Positions 50,179-59,854 of a stretch of DNA of 64,000 nt are shown piece after piece. Each line of letters begins with the position of its first letter. Positions within the stretch are counted from its first letter, which is position 1. The notes beneath the pieces were generated by a model. That model had not been told where the DNA came from. It worked only from the letters and a program-made list of their open reading frames with translations, and did no database searches. Source of the stretch: an uncultured Eubacteriales bacterium (GTDB lineage Bacteria; Bacillota; Clostridia; Oscillospirales; CAG-272). The stretch spans positions 1 to 64,000 of the forward strand of contig CAKRYT010000006.1 of NCBI GenBank assembly GCA_934432675.1. The letters run 5' to 3'. Position numbers and translations under genes: made by a program.

Positions 50179-51543
50179 ATGGAAAAACTGCGTACCGAAG
50201 CATTGCCGCTGTTCCACATCACCGGGTGCCCCGGCTGGATCAATGACCCGAACGGCCTCGTCTGCTTCCGCGGGAAATATCACATATTTTATCAATATTA
50301 CCCACACGACACCAAGTGGGGGCCCATGCACTGGGGGCACGTCGTGAGCGACGACCTCGTATCGTGGGAGCCGCTGCCGATCGCCCTCGCCCCCGGCGGG
50401 GAGGGTGACCGCGACGGCTGTTTCTCCGGCAGCGCGATTGTCTTTGAGGGGCGCCTGTGGCTGCTCTATACCGGCTTTGAGGAGCGGGGCGGCGGCGACG
50501 CCATCCGACAGGTGCAATGCCTCGCGTCGAGCGAGGACGGCGTGCATTTCGTCAAGCACGGTGTCGTTATCGGCACGGATCTTCTGCCGGCGGGGTATGC
50601 GCCCACCGATTTCCGCGACCCGAAGGTGTGGCGCCGGGGCGATTCGTTCTTCTGCGTGGTCGCCGCGAGGAAGACCGAGGGGCGGGGCAGGGTCCTCCTG
50701 TACCGTTCCCCGGATCTCCGCGCCTGGCAGTTCGTCGGCGACCTGTTCGGGTGCGACAGCCGCGGGAGCATGATCGAATGTCCGGATTATATCGAGTCTC
50801 TCGGGGCGCTCATGCTGTGTGAGCAGTTTCAGCCGAACGAGGGGCGGGAGCACCTGAATATCCATACCTCCCGCTGGTACCTGGGCGCGCTGGACACGGA
50901 AAAGGGGCATTTCACGCCGACGTCGGAGGGTATCTGCGACTACGGCTTTGATTTCTACGCGCCGCAGAGCTTCTCGGGCGAGAACACGATGATTGCCTGG
51001 CTCAATATGTGGGATCGGAATACACCCTCCGCCGCCTACGGCTTCGCCGGTATGCTGACCGTCCCGCGCCGTCTTTCGGTCGAGGGGGGCAGGCTCTGCC
51101 AGTCGCCCGTCCTGCCGCATACCGTCCCCGCCTGCGCCCGGACGCTTGTGGGGAGCGCAACGCTCTCCGACAGCGGCGTGGCGGGAGTGCTCACGATTGA
51201 CGCGAGCGACGTCCGATCGCTTACGCTCACCCTCCGGCATAAGCCCGGACAGGAGACGGTAATCTCCGTCCGTGACGGCGAGCTGGTCTTTGACCGTTCG
51301 CACGCCGGTGTCGTGATCACAGGCGCCGAGCGCGACGCAGACAGCCTCGCCGGCATCCGGCGGATGCCGGTGGACACCGCGCATCTCAGGCTCACGGTCG
51401 TCATGGATCGCTATTCGGTCGAGATCTTCTCGGCGGGCAGAGCTCTGTCCTCGACCATCTATCCCGACCCCGATGCCGACGGCATCGCGCTCACGGTCGA
51501 TGCCGCGACGTGCATCTATGCGCGCGCCGCGCTGACCGAGTGA
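50179..51543 (+). CDS. cytosolic GH32 beta-fructofuranosidase
   Basis: This 454-residue enzyme has no signal peptide, so it should hydrolyse imported fructo-oligosaccharides, sucrose or their phosphates in the cytosol. Catalytic residues are Asp23 in WINDPNG, the Asp in FRDPKVW and the Glu in IECPDYI. GCFSGSAIV and YAPQSF are further GH32 blocks, and a C-terminal sandwich completes it. Since uptake is by an ABC system and not a PTS, free fructan oligomers are the likelier substrate than sucrose-6-phosphate. It is the last gene of the locus, followed by a terminator. Confidence 0.93.
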   Translation: MEKLRTEALPLFHITGCPGWINDPNGLVCFRGKYHIFYQYYPHDTKWGPMHWGHVVSDDLVSWEPLPIALAPGGEGDRDGCFSGSAIVFEGRLWLLYTGFEERGGGDAIRQVQCLASSEDGVHFVKHGVVIGTDLLPAGYAPTDFRDPKVWRRGDSFFCVVAARKTEGRGRVLLYRSPDLRAWQFVGDLFGCDSRGSMIECPDYIESLGALMLCEQFQPNEGREHLNIHTSRWYLGALDTEKGHFTPTSEGICDYGFDFYAPQSFSGENTMIAWLNMWDRNTPSAAYGFAGMLTVPRRLSVEGGRLCQSPVLPHTVPACARTLVGSATLSDSGVAGVLTIDASDVRSLTLTLRHKPGQETVISVRDGELVFDRSHAGVVITGAERDADSLAGIRRMPVDTAHLRLTVVMDRYSVEIFSAGRALSSTIYPDPDADGIALTVDAATCIYARAALTE

Positions 51544-51707
51544 TGCCACAGGTACGGGATTAAGTGCCGCGCTGCCCAAGCGTAAGTGCGCGCTGTCCGG
51601 GCGGTGCCCCGCGATAACCGACAGGCGCCGCCTGCCCTGCCGGTTGCATGGGCATCCCGCCCGGCATGGGGCGCTCGACACCGGTATGCCGGACATTTGA
51701 CAAAATA

Positions 51708-51752
51708 AAAACCACCCCCGCGGCTGCGTCCGCTGGGGTGGTTTTCTGTTTT
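51708..51752. terminator. bidirectional terminator at end of fructan locus
   Basis: AAAACCACCCC pairs with GGGGTGGTTTT and is followed by CTGTTTTT. It also serves the minus-strand gene ending at 51769. Confidence 0.8.
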
Positions 51753-51768
51753 TCACCGGGGGCTGATG

Positions 51769-52074
51769 TCAAAACGGGTGGAGCCCGCCGTAGTCCTTTC
51801 CGTCCGGGTCCGTGTCCTGCTTCGGAATGCCGGAGGAGCCGTCGTCTTTGCCATTGTCATCCTTGCCGTTGTCGTCCTTATCGCCGGGGGTGTCGGTGCT
51901 TCCGCTGCCTGCGGCGTTGTCCCCGGGGGTCGGGGAGGTGTCACCGTTCCGGTCATTCGGAGGGGTCACGCTGTCGTTGTCACCGCAGGCGGCGAGGGAA
52001 AGCGTGAGGGACAGGACGAGCAGGAGCGCCAGGGCACACATCAGTCGGTAAAGAGCGCGATTATGCCGTTTCAT
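51769..52074 (-). CDS. small acidic lipoprotein
   Basis: This 101-residue protein has a lipoprotein signal (lipobox LAAC, Cys30) followed by about 70 residues of low-complexity Asp/Gly/Pro/Thr/Lys sequence, including two KDDNG repeats. No domain is recognised. The start follows GGGAGGATACC. It has a strong promoter of its own and is divergent from the Na/Pi gene. The disordered acidic chain may bind cations or act as a spacer; this is a guess. Confidence 0.7.
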   Translation of the reverse strand: MKRHNRALYRLMCALALLLVLSLTLSLAACGDNDSVTPPNDRNGDTSPTPGDNAAGSGSTDTPGDKDDNGKDDNGKDDGSSGIPKQDTDPDGKDYGGLHPF

Positions 52075-52119
52075 GGTATCCTCCCGTTTGCGGTCACACG
52101 GACCGTTATCATCCTCTTT

Positions 52120-52148
52120 ACTATAGCAAAACCGTCGGGTTGTGTCAA
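52120..52148 (-). promoter_or_regulatory. promoter of small lipoprotein gene
   Basis: On the minus strand a perfect TTGACA (52143-52148), a 17-base spacer and TATAGT (52120-52125). Confidence 0.8.
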
Positions 52149-52223
52149 GCCGTGCTCCCAATCGGCGCCCGTCGGGTTGCGGTGCCGCCATCGTCTCGGA
52201 CCTTATGGAGGGGAAAAGGGGAT

Positions 52224-52290
52224 TTTACATACATTTTACGTGAATTTAACGCGCAGACTACTAGGAAAGGAGGGCAAATTCCTGTAAAAT
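52224..52290 (+). promoter_or_regulatory. Pho-box-like repeats and promoter of Na/Pi gene
   Basis: TTTACA (52224-52229), TTTACG (52235-52240) and TTAACG (52246-52251) are spaced exactly five bases apart (11-base period), as in PhoP boxes of Firmicutes (TTHACA repeats). A TG-TAAAAT -10 candidate lies at 52283-52290 without a -35, as expected for an activated promoter. Confidence 0.6.
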
Positions 52291-52410
52291 AAAAGTAAAT
52301 AAACTGTAACCTTGCAAAAGGCGGCATTTCACAATCACGTTACACGACGATACCGCACGTGTGCTCCCGGAGCGGGGGCCGCTATCCATATAAAGGAGTT
52401 ACATTCTGAC

Positions 52411-54054
52411 ATGAGTTTTGGGGATTTAATGTTGTTTCTCGTCAAACTGCTTGCAGGAACGGGGGTTTTCCTCATCGGCGTCCAGTTGCTCACTACCAAC
52501 ATTGAGCAGCTCGCGACCGATCGGATCAAGGATCTGTTCGGTAAGACAGCCAATCGGCGGCTGGTCAACGTCGGCATCGGTGCCGTGACGACCGCCATCA
52601 TCCAAAGTTCCGGTGTCACGACCGTGCTCATCGTCGGTTTCGTCAACGTCGGGGTCATGAACCTGTACCAGGCGACCGCCATGATCATGGGTGCCAACAT
52701 CGGTACCACCATTACCGCACAGATTGCCGCACTGTCGGCGTTCCCGATCACGGATTACATCGAAATACTTGCCTTTGCAGGCATTATGATGGCGATGGTC
52801 TGCAAGCGGGACGGGGTGAAAAAGACGGGGAGCATCCTCGCGGGGCTCGGGCTCGTGTTCATCGGGCTCGCCCTCATGTCCGACTCCATGAAAGCCAACC
52901 GCGATGCGATCCAGAGCCTCTTCACGGTGGTGCGAAATCCGTTCCTCCTTTTCTTCATCGGCATTTTTCTGACGGCACTCGTACAGTCCAGTTCCGCGAC
53001 CACTTCCATCATCATTGCCATGTCCGTTGCGGGTCTGACGATCGGCAGCGGCGGGAACGAGATCCTTTATATTATTCTCGGCACCAACATCGGCTCCTGC
53101 GTGACGGCTCTCATGTCCTCTATCGGGGCGGGGACCAACGCCAGGCGTGCCAGTCTCATCCACCTGCTGTTCAACACGTTCGGATCTGTCCTGTTCATGA
53201 CGCTCCTTTTGGCATGGCCGTCCTTTATGCATATGACCTTTGAGCGGTGGTTCCCGTCCGCGGCAACGCAGATCGCTATGTTCCACACCTTCTTCAACAC
53301 GGTCTGCACCATTCTTTTCCTGCCGTTTACACGCGGCTTTGTACGCCTCTCGGAACTCATCATCCGGGAGCCGAAGGGAGAGCAACGCACCGCCCCCGTG
53401 ACCTATCTCGACGATCGCATGTTGTCCTCCGCCTCGCTCGCCCTCGTGCAGTTACAGCGCGAGACCATGCGGATGTCCGATATCGCCATGGACGCCTTCT
53501 CGGCATCGTTCGACGCCTTCCAGCACCGCGACGTCAACGCACTCCCTGCCGTGCAGGAACGGATTGAGGAGGCGAGTGTCGTCAATCAGAACATTCTCAG
53601 TTATCTGATTCGCCTGTCCGCCAAGAGTAAACTCTCGGAGGAAAAGGACGTCGCGGCCATTCACAGCATGGCGGGGGACGTCATGCGTATTGCCGAAATC
53701 GCGGATAATTTTACGAAATATACGCGGCGTGAGGTGTCGAACAAGCTGGTGTTTTCAGACGAGGTGAGAGGACAGCTCAATGAGATGGTTGCCTCCATCA
53801 AACGCCTTTACGGGCTGACAAAGACCGTCGTTCTGGAAGGTGACAGGGAGTTGCTCACCGCACTGGATGCAGAAGAGGACAAGGTGGATGCCTACCGCAA
53901 GTCTCTCATCGACAGCCACATCGAACGCCTGAACCGCGGCACCTGCCAACCGGAGAGCAGCGGTGTCTTTATCAACATGGTTTCCAACCTGGAACGTCTC
54001 GGGGATCACCTGACGTATATCGCGCACGCAGAGGATGCTGCCAGAGAGGCGTAA
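52411..54054 (+). CDS. Na/Pi cotransporter family protein (NptA/YjbB-like)
   Basis: This 547-residue protein should import phosphate with sodium. The membrane half (residues 1-310) carries the two inverted-repeat Na/Pi motifs, IIQSSGVTTVL and LVQSSSATTSII, and the GANIGTT/GTNIGSC loops. The C-terminal half (about 340-547) is a PhoU-like helical domain. AAAGGAG is 12 bases before the ATG, a rather long spacing. Three Pho-box-like repeats upstream suggest induction by phosphate limitation. It is monocistronic and convergent with gdhA. Confidence 0.93.
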   Translation: MSFGDLMLFLVKLLAGTGVFLIGVQLLTTNIEQLATDRIKDLFGKTANRRLVNVGIGAVTTAIIQSSGVTTVLIVGFVNVGVMNLYQATAMIMGANIGTTITAQIAALSAFPITDYIEILAFAGIMMAMVCKRDGVKKTGSILAGLGLVFIGLALMSDSMKANRDAIQSLFTVVRNPFLLFFIGIFLTALVQSSSATTSIIIAMSVAGLTIGSGGNEILYIILGTNIGSCVTALMSSIGAGTNARRASLIHLLFNTFGSVLFMTLLLAWPSFMHMTFERWFPSAATQIAMFHTFFNTVCTILFLPFTRGFVRLSELIIREPKGEQRTAPVTYLDDRMLSSASLALVQLQRETMRMSDIAMDAFSASFDAFQHRDVNALPAVQERIEEASVVNQNILSYLIRLSAKSKLSEEKDVAAIHSMAGDVMRIAEIADNFTKYTRREVSNKLVFSDEVRGQLNEMVASIKRLYGLTKTVVLEGDRELLTALDAEEDKVDAYRKSLIDSHIERLNRGTCQPESSGVFINMVSNLERLGDHLTYIAHAEDAAREA

Positions 54055-54080
54055 CGCATCCGCACGGAGTGAATAAAAGC

Positions 54081-54115
54081 ACCGGGAGGAGCCGAAAAAT
54101 ACGGCTCCTCCCGGT
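54081..54115. terminator. bidirectional terminator
   Basis: A 14-base perfect stem (ACCGGGAGGAGCCG/CGGCTCCTCCCGGT) lies between the convergent Na/Pi and gdhA genes. Confidence 0.75.
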
Positions 54116-54133
54116 CATATATTCTGTATTTTG

Positions 54134-55480
54134 TCAGCAGACCCCGTAGGCGAGCATGGACTCGGCAACTTTGAGGAAACCGGCGATGTTTGCCCCTGCA
54201 ACGAGATTCCCCTTCATGCCGTATTCCGCCGCCGCCTTGGCCGCATTGCGGTAAATGTTCCGCATAATGCCGTGGAGTTTTTCGTCCACCTCTTCAAAGG
54301 TCCAGGCAAGACGCATGGAGTTCTGGCTCATTTCGAGTGCCGAGGTAGCGACCCCGCCGGCGTTTGCCGCCTTGGCGGGCCCGAAGAGCACGCCTGCGGA
54401 TTGGAAGGTGTGGATGGCACCCGGCGTGGAGGGCATATTGGCACCCTCTGCCACCGCCTTGACACCGTTCTTCACGAGGATTTTTGCACTTTCCTCATTG
54501 AGCTCATTCTGCGTGGCACAGGGCAGGGCAATATCGCACGGGATGGTCCAGATACCGCTGCACCCTTCGGTATACACCGCCCCGTCGTGCACGGAGACGT
54601 ATTCCTTGATACGGCCGCGGCGGACTTCCTTGATCTCGTGGACGAGCGTCAGATCAATGCCGTCCTTGTCGTAAATATAGCCGTTCGAGTCGGAGAGGGC
54701 AACCACCTTACCCCCGAGGGCGGTGGCTTTCTCTGCCGCGTAAATGGCGACGTTGCCGGAGCCGGAGATGACGACCGTCTGCCCCGAGAAGGACAAACCG
54801 TGGTCTTTCAGCATCTCGTCGGTGAAGTAGCAGAGACCGTAACCGGTCGCCTCCTTACGGGCGAGGGACCCGCCGTAGGTCAGCCCCTTACCGGTGAGGA
54901 CACCGGTGTATTCGTTGCGGATGCGCTTATATTGCCCGAAAAGGTAACCGATTTCGCGTGCACCGACGCCGATGTCGCCCGCCGGCACGTCCACGTCCGC
55001 ACCGATATGGCGGCAGAGTTCGGTCATGAAGGACTGGCAGAAACGCATGACCTCTCCGTCGGATTTACCCTTCGGGTCAAAGTCGGAGCCCCCCTTGCCG
55101 CCACCGATCGGGAGCCCGGTCAGGCTGTTCTTGAAGATCTGTTCAAATCCGAGAAACTTGATGATGCCCTCATAGACGGACGGGTGAAAACGCAGTCCGC
55201 CTTTATAGGGGCCGATGGCACTGTTGAACTGAATGCGGAAGCCGCGGTTGACCTGTACTTTCCCCGCATCGTCCACCCACGGAACGCGGAACTTGATGAT
55301 ACGCTCCGGTTCTACGATTTCGTCGATGACCCCCTTCGTGATGAATTCGGGGCGTTTCGCCACGACCGGTTCCAGCGATTCGAGCACTTCGGCGACCGCC
55401 TGATGAAATTCCGCTTCACCCGGGTTGCGCGCGATGACTTTTTCCATAACAGACTGTAAATATGCGTTCGTAAGTGCCAT
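54134..55480 (-). CDS. gdhA: NADP-specific glutamate dehydrogenase
   Basis: GdhA makes glutamate from 2-oxoglutarate, ammonium and NADPH (or the reverse). The 448 residues match the hexameric bacterial form. GGLRFHPSV and LPIGGGKGGSDF carry the substrate lysines; PAGDIGVGAREIG follows. The nucleotide fold has VVISGSGNVAIYAAEKA, and NAGGVATSALEMSQNS is the late signature. The start at 55480 follows GGAG; a 25-residue extension reaches past the promoter. A near-consensus promoter (55526-55555) drives it alone. Confidence 0.97.
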   Translation of the reverse strand: MALTNAYLQSVMEKVIARNPGEAEFHQAVAEVLESLEPVVAKRPEFITKGVIDEIVEPERIIKFRVPWVDDAGKVQVNRGFRIQFNSAIGPYKGGLRFHPSVYEGIIKFLGFEQIFKNSLTGLPIGGGKGGSDFDPKGKSDGEVMRFCQSFMTELCRHIGADVDVPAGDIGVGAREIGYLFGQYKRIRNEYTGVLTGKGLTYGGSLARKEATGYGLCYFTDEMLKDHGLSFSGQTVVISGSGNVAIYAAEKATALGGKVVALSDSNGYIYDKDGIDLTLVHEIKEVRRGRIKEYVSVHDGAVYTEGCSGIWTIPCDIALPCATQNELNEESAKILVKNGVKAVAEGANMPSTPGAIHTFQSAGVLFGPAKAANAGGVATSALEMSQNSMRLAWTFEEVDEKLHGIMRNIYRNAAKAAAEYGMKGNLVAGANIAGFLKVAESMLAYGVC

Positions 55481-55525
55481 AAAAGACTCCGTTTCTTGGG
55501 TTTTCCCAAAAATAAATTTGCTACG

Positions 55526-55555
55526 AGTATAGCATATTCCGAAAAGACATGTCAA
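55526..55555 (-). promoter_or_regulatory. gdhA promoter
   Basis: On the minus strand a perfect TTGACA (55550-55555), an 18-base spacer and TATACT (55526-55531). Confidence 0.8.
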
Positions 55556-55630
55556 GTTCCTTTTTCATTATTTTGCAAGATTTCGCCGACGAACTTGCAT
55601 AACGGGCAGATTCATTGAAAAAACTGGGTC

Positions 55631-55659
55631 TTGCTTTGCGCGCGTTTATGTGGTAAAAT
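55631..55659 (+). promoter_or_regulatory. promoter of large ABC transporter gene
   Basis: TTGCTT (55631-55636), a 17-base spacer and TAAAAT (55654-55659), about 50 bases before the ATG. Confidence 0.6.
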
Positions 55660-55709
55660 GACCGTAACGACGGGTCTTTGTATCCGTGTTTTCTCATGGG
55701 AGGTTTTCA

Positions 55710-58700
55710 ATGCTGGAAGTACGGAATGTCTCCAAAACCTATCGGGCGAAATCCGGTGTTTCCGTCCGGGCACTCGACCGTGTCTCGCTGACGTTCCCGG
55801 AGCGCGGGATGGTGTTTCTGCTCGGTAAGTCGGGCAGCGGTAAATCCACGCTCCTGAACGTCCTCGGCGGGCTCGATACCTTTGACGCCGACGGTGGCGA
55901 GGTTATTATCAAAGGCAAGTCCTCGCGCGATTTCCGCCGCTCGGACTTCGACGCGTACCGCAACACGTTCGTGGGGTTTGTGTTCCAGGAATACAACATT
56001 CTCGACGAGTTTACGGTGGGGGCCAATATCGCGCTCGCGCTCCAACTGCAAGGCAAGCGGGCGGACAATACCGCCATCAACGCCCTGCTCGAACAGGTGG
56101 ACCTCGCCGGCTACGGGCACCGCAAGCCGAACGAACTCTCCGGCGGGCAGAAACAGCGCATCGCGATCGCCCGCGCACTCATCAAAAACCCCGAGATCAT
56201 CATGGCGGACGAGCCGACGGGGGCACTGGACTCCACCACGGGGGAGCAGGTGTTTGAGACTCTGAAAAGACTCTCGTCGGAAAAACTGGTAATCGTCGTT
56301 TCACACGACAGAGATTTTGCAGAGCGTTTCGGCGACCGTATCATCGAACTCGCGGACGGGCACGTCATCTCGGACATGACGCTGACACGTGGCGGTAGCA
56401 GTGCGGCGGGAATCGTGACGGTCGGCGAGGATATGATCCGCATCCGCCGCGGTTACACGCTCACGGCAGAGGACCTCGCGATGATCAACGCGTATCTCGC
56501 CAAGGGCGACCGCGACGTTATTCTCTCCAAAAACGAGAAACTGAACGGGGAGGTCTGTGCCGCCGCCGGGATCTCGGATGAGGTCGGGTCGACGCAGCAA
56601 CGCCCGACGGGCAAGGTAGAGACACGCAACTATAACCCCGCCGAGACGCAATTCATCCGGTCGCATCTCCCACTTCGCAACGCCTTCAAGATGGGCGCCG
56701 GCGGGATGAAGCACCGCCCGGTGCGTCTCATCTTCACCATCCTGCTGTCCTTCGTCGCGTTTGCCCTGTTCGGGCTCGCGGATACCATGGCGGCATACGA
56801 CCGGAACACGACGGTCATCGACTCCATCGCCGATTCTTCCATGCAGGCACTCGCCGTCGGTGTCAAGTTGCGGAGCGAACACCTGCATTACGGAGCAAAC
56901 GGGCAACTCAAAGACAAGGAGGTTTACTATTCTCAGTCCGCGGGTCTTTCGGATGAGGACCTCCGTACATTGGAGGCGCGCACGGGCAAGAAGTTCTATC
57001 CCGTGTACAGCGGAACGACCTCACCCTACATGATCGGGCTCGAGAGCACTGTGGCGGATTCCTCGGCACTGCGTAACCGCATCGGGCAGACTTTCTGGCC
57101 CGAGGTGGGCTTCGGCGGCTTTATGGAGTTGGAAGAGGGGCTCGCCGCCGAGCTCGGCTATACGCTCCTCTCGGGGGCATACCCGACCGGGACGGACGAG
57201 CTCGTTATTACCAAATATCACTATGATATGTGGAAGGCAGGCGGCATGCTCTGTGCCGACGGGAGCCGGATTGCCCCGGAGGATATGACCGAGACAACCA
57301 TCCTCGGGAAGACCGTCACCGTGCGGATCGGTAACAGCGGCACGAGACGCAACTTCCGCATCGTCGGGGTCATGGATACGCATCTTTCGACCGCAGGTTA
57401 CGAGGCGTTGCTCCCCGGTTATGCGGGTGGCGAGGTAAAGGATCGAACCGTTCAGGCACTCACAAACCGTTTGAATTCCGAAGTCTCATGCAGTTTCCAT
57501 GCGCTGTTCTTCGGTACGAAAGGGCTGTTCGACACCTTTCCGCGGACGGTGTCTTCCGGGGGTGATTCCGGTTTCGGTATCTATTATCGCCCCGGCGATA
57601 ACGCTTCCGCTTCACTACAAGAGACAGGCGACGGAGACGGCCGTTTCTCCATCGGGGTCAATCGTGTGGGCTCCTCCGCGGAGGCCGGGCGGATTGAAAT
57701 CCTCTGGCGCGACAAGAACAAGACCGCCATGGGGGCAGATGACCTGGTCCTGCCGCTCCTGTCACTCGAAAACTTCACCCTCGACCGTTTCGGTATCACT
57801 TCACACCGCGGGGAGGCAAAGACGCTTATCCCGGCACTGGAACGGTATATGTCGGATCGAGGCATTGAGTACGGTTCTGTCTTCACCAATCTGACAGAAC
57901 TGTTGGGAGAATATAACCGTCTCGTGACGCCAAAACTCAGTACGGATGAGTTCCGGGCACTGTTGGCGACAAAGCTGAATGAGCGTTTCGGTCTTGCGCT
58001 GACCGCGGACGACTGGGAATATGGCCTGACGTATGCGCAGGCGTCCCTGAACGAGGAGGCGGCGCCGCAGGGGACGGTGACACTGACCTGCTGGCAGAAT
58101 GCGCAGGAGAACTTCCTGCCGGATGTTGCGCTGGATTATTTCCTGTACGCAAACGAACACTATGCCGAATTTGCCGCGAAAGCGAAAGAGGCGAGCTCGG
58201 CGTTCCGTGCATTCTTGCAGAAGTACCGTGCCGTCGCTCCGCTCGGGGGAGAGACCGGATGGCGTATGCTGACCGACGCCGATCCCGGCTATCGCGGGTA
58301 TCTGACCGCCTCGGCGGCCCTCTATCTGCGAGCGGCGGAGGTCGGGTATTACCCCGCCGGGGAGGGCGATTTCCGTGCGGCGAGTGAGGCTGCTCTCGGT
58401 GCCGTGAACGAGGCGCGCCGAAAGGCCTTCATGGAGACGCTCGGGTTGGAGGGGGTCCCCCTGACGCAGGCGGAACTGTATGCCATGCTGGAACTGCACA
58501 ATCAAAGCGAAAATGACAGCTTGCGCAATATGGACTGGACCATCTATTCGGTCCTCGACGGCCTGTTCGGCTGGAATGACGGTAATGCATTTACATCTTT
58601 TGCACGCGCCATGTCGGCACTCCGCTACGCAGGCGAGCATGATGCCGAGATCGTGGAAAGGCTGGGCAATATCGATGACCTGTTCACCCGGTATCTCATC

Positions 58701-59750
58701 GAGCGTCTGAACTCGTACGAATATACGGGTGACGATAAAACACCCCGGCTCCCGGGCGGCACCGGAGAGGGGGATCGCCCTCTGCGTTTGTACTGGGCGG
58801 CCATCTATCTTCTGGATACGGACAGCAAATATGAGCAGTATCGCGGGGCTTTCGGTGTCTCGGCAGATCAATTGTACACAAACTTCGCGGAGGACTGGCT
58901 CGCCGGGCACATAGATCGCATCCCCGCGCTTACCGTGGATTTACAGATCAGGCGGTACCTGTCGGAGGAAAAACAGGAGGTTATCGAGCCGGTGGCAGGG
59001 GCGACCGGTCTCACAGTCACGGGTTTCTACCGCTCTACCGCCGTCTCCGGCGGAGACAACATCATTTTTTCCGATGGAATCTATGCGATTGCGAAAAAGG
59101 CGCAGGAGAGGGAGACCGGAAACTTCGGCGGTTTCGAGAGCGACAACGGAGAGAGGTGGGAGAGCGTTACCGGTAAGCACGAGGGCGACAGATACGTCTT
59201 TGCGCTTATGCCGATGAAGGATGTCTCCCACGAGACGCTCGGGATCCTGACGAATATGCACTACGACGAGACCGGCGAGTTTGGCTTCCGTATGACCAAT
59301 GAAGTGGTCGATACGATGGACAACTGGGGCGAGATGATCGGGACGATGCGTAAGACCTTTTTGTGGATCGGTCTCGGCTTTGCGCTCTTTGCGGCACTCA
59401 TGATGCTGAACTTCGTGTCGGCGACCGTCACGGATAAAAAGCGCGAGATCGGTATCCTGCGTGCCGTCGGCGCACGCGCGGCGGACGTGTTCCTCATCTT
59501 CTTCACAGAGGCGTTCGTGGTCGCGATGATCAACTTCGTGCTGGCGGGAATCGCGACGGGTGTCGCAACGGTGTATATCAACCTCGCGCTCCGACAGGAA
59601 CTCGGATTTTCCCTGACGCTCCTCCACTTCGGTCTGCGACAGGTGGGTCTGATCTTTGCCGTGAGCCTTGCGGTGGCACTGATCGGGACGCTTTTGCCGG
59701 CCTCCAAAATCGCGAGGAAGACGCCGGTCGACGCGATGCGCGACAAGTAA
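55710..59750 (+). CDS. giant MacB-type ABC transporter (ATPase-permease fusion)
   Basis: This 1346-residue protein joins an N-terminal ATPase (residues 1-225; Walker A GKSGSGKS at 39-46, signature LSGGQKQR, Walker B IIMADEPTGALD) to an FtsX/MacB permease. The first TM is at about 335-360. The remaining three are at about 1215-1240, 1262-1290 and 1305-1330, the last followed by ARKTPVDAMRD. Between TM1 and TM2 is an outside region of about 850 residues, far larger than the usual 200-250. As a homodimer it would work by mechanotransmission on an envelope or exported substrate. GGGAGG precedes the start. It is a single gene with no adaptor, kinase or regulator beside it. Confidence 0.9.
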   Translation: MLEVRNVSKTYRAKSGVSVRALDRVSLTFPERGMVFLLGKSGSGKSTLLNVLGGLDTFDADGGEVIIKGKSSRDFRRSDFDAYRNTFVGFVFQEYNILDEFTVGANIALALQLQGKRADNTAINALLEQVDLAGYGHRKPNELSGGQKQRIAIARALIKNPEIIMADEPTGALDSTTGEQVFETLKRLSSEKLVIVVSHDRDFAERFGDRIIELADGHVISDMTLTRGGSSAAGIVTVGEDMIRIRRGYTLTAEDLAMINAYLAKGDRDVILSKNEKLNGEVCAAAGISDEVGSTQQRPTGKVETRNYNPAETQFIRSHLPLRNAFKMGAGGMKHRPVRLIFTILLSFVAFALFGLADTMAAYDRNTTVIDSIADSSMQALAVGVKLRSEHLHYGANGQLKDKEVYYSQSAGLSDEDLRTLEARTGKKFYPVYSGTTSPYMIGLESTVADSSALRNRIGQTFWPEVGFGGFMELEEGLAAELGYTLLSGAYPTGTDELVITKYHYDMWKAGGMLCADGSRIAPEDMTETTILGKTVTVRIGNSGTRRNFRIVGVMDTHLSTAGYEALLPGYAGGEVKDRTVQALTNRLNSEVSCSFHALFFGTKGLFDTFPRTVSSGGDSGFGIYYRPGDNASASLQETGDGDGRFSIGVNRVGSSAEAGRIEILWRDKNKTAMGADDLVLPLLSLENFTLDRFGITSHRGEAKTLIPALERYMSDRGIEYGSVFTNLTELLGEYNRLVTPKLSTDEFRALLATKLNERFGLALTADDWEYGLTYAQASLNEEAAPQGTVTLTCWQNAQENFLPDVALDYFLYANEHYAEFAAKAKEASSAFRAFLQKYRAVAPLGGETGWRMLTDADPGYRGYLTASAALYLRAAEVGYYPAGEGDFRAASEAALGAVNEARRKAFMETLGLEGVPLTQAELYAMLELHNQSENDSLRNMDWTIYSVLDGLFGWNDGNAFTSFARAMSALRYAGEHDAEIVERLGNIDDLFTRYLIERLNSYEYTGDDKTPRLPGGTGEGDRPLRLYWAAIYLLDTDSKYEQYRGAFGVSADQLYTNFAEDWLAGHIDRIPALTVDLQIRRYLSEEKQEVIEPVAGATGLTVTGFYRSTAVSGGDNIIFSDGIYAIAKKAQERETGNFGGFESDNGERWESVTGKHEGDRYVFALMPMKDVSHETLGILTNMHYDETGEFGFRMTNEVVDTMDNWGEMIGTMRKTFLWIGLGFALFAALMMLNFVSATVTDKKREIGILRAVGARAADVFLIFFTEAFVVAMINFVLAGIATGVATVYINLALRQELGFSLTLLHFGLRQVGLIFAVSLAVALIGTLLPASKIARKTPVDAMRDK

Positions 59751-59783
59751 GACGCACCGCCCGCCGGGAACGCGGGGGTTATA

Positions 59784-59820
59784 GGAAAATGGGGGTACAC
59801 GGCAGTTGCCCCCATTTTTC
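59784..59820 (+). terminator. terminator of ABC transporter gene
   Basis: GAAAATGGGGG pairs with CCCCCATTTTTC across a 13-base loop. Confidence 0.8.
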
Positions 59821-59854
59821 TCATACGGTACGGTTTTTCGTGACTCTTTGCAGG

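Noticed and set aside
52426..53385. A 319-codon frame antisense to the Na/Pi transporter gene
   Set aside because: No family features or start signals; the plus-strand product is clearly a Na/Pi cotransporter.
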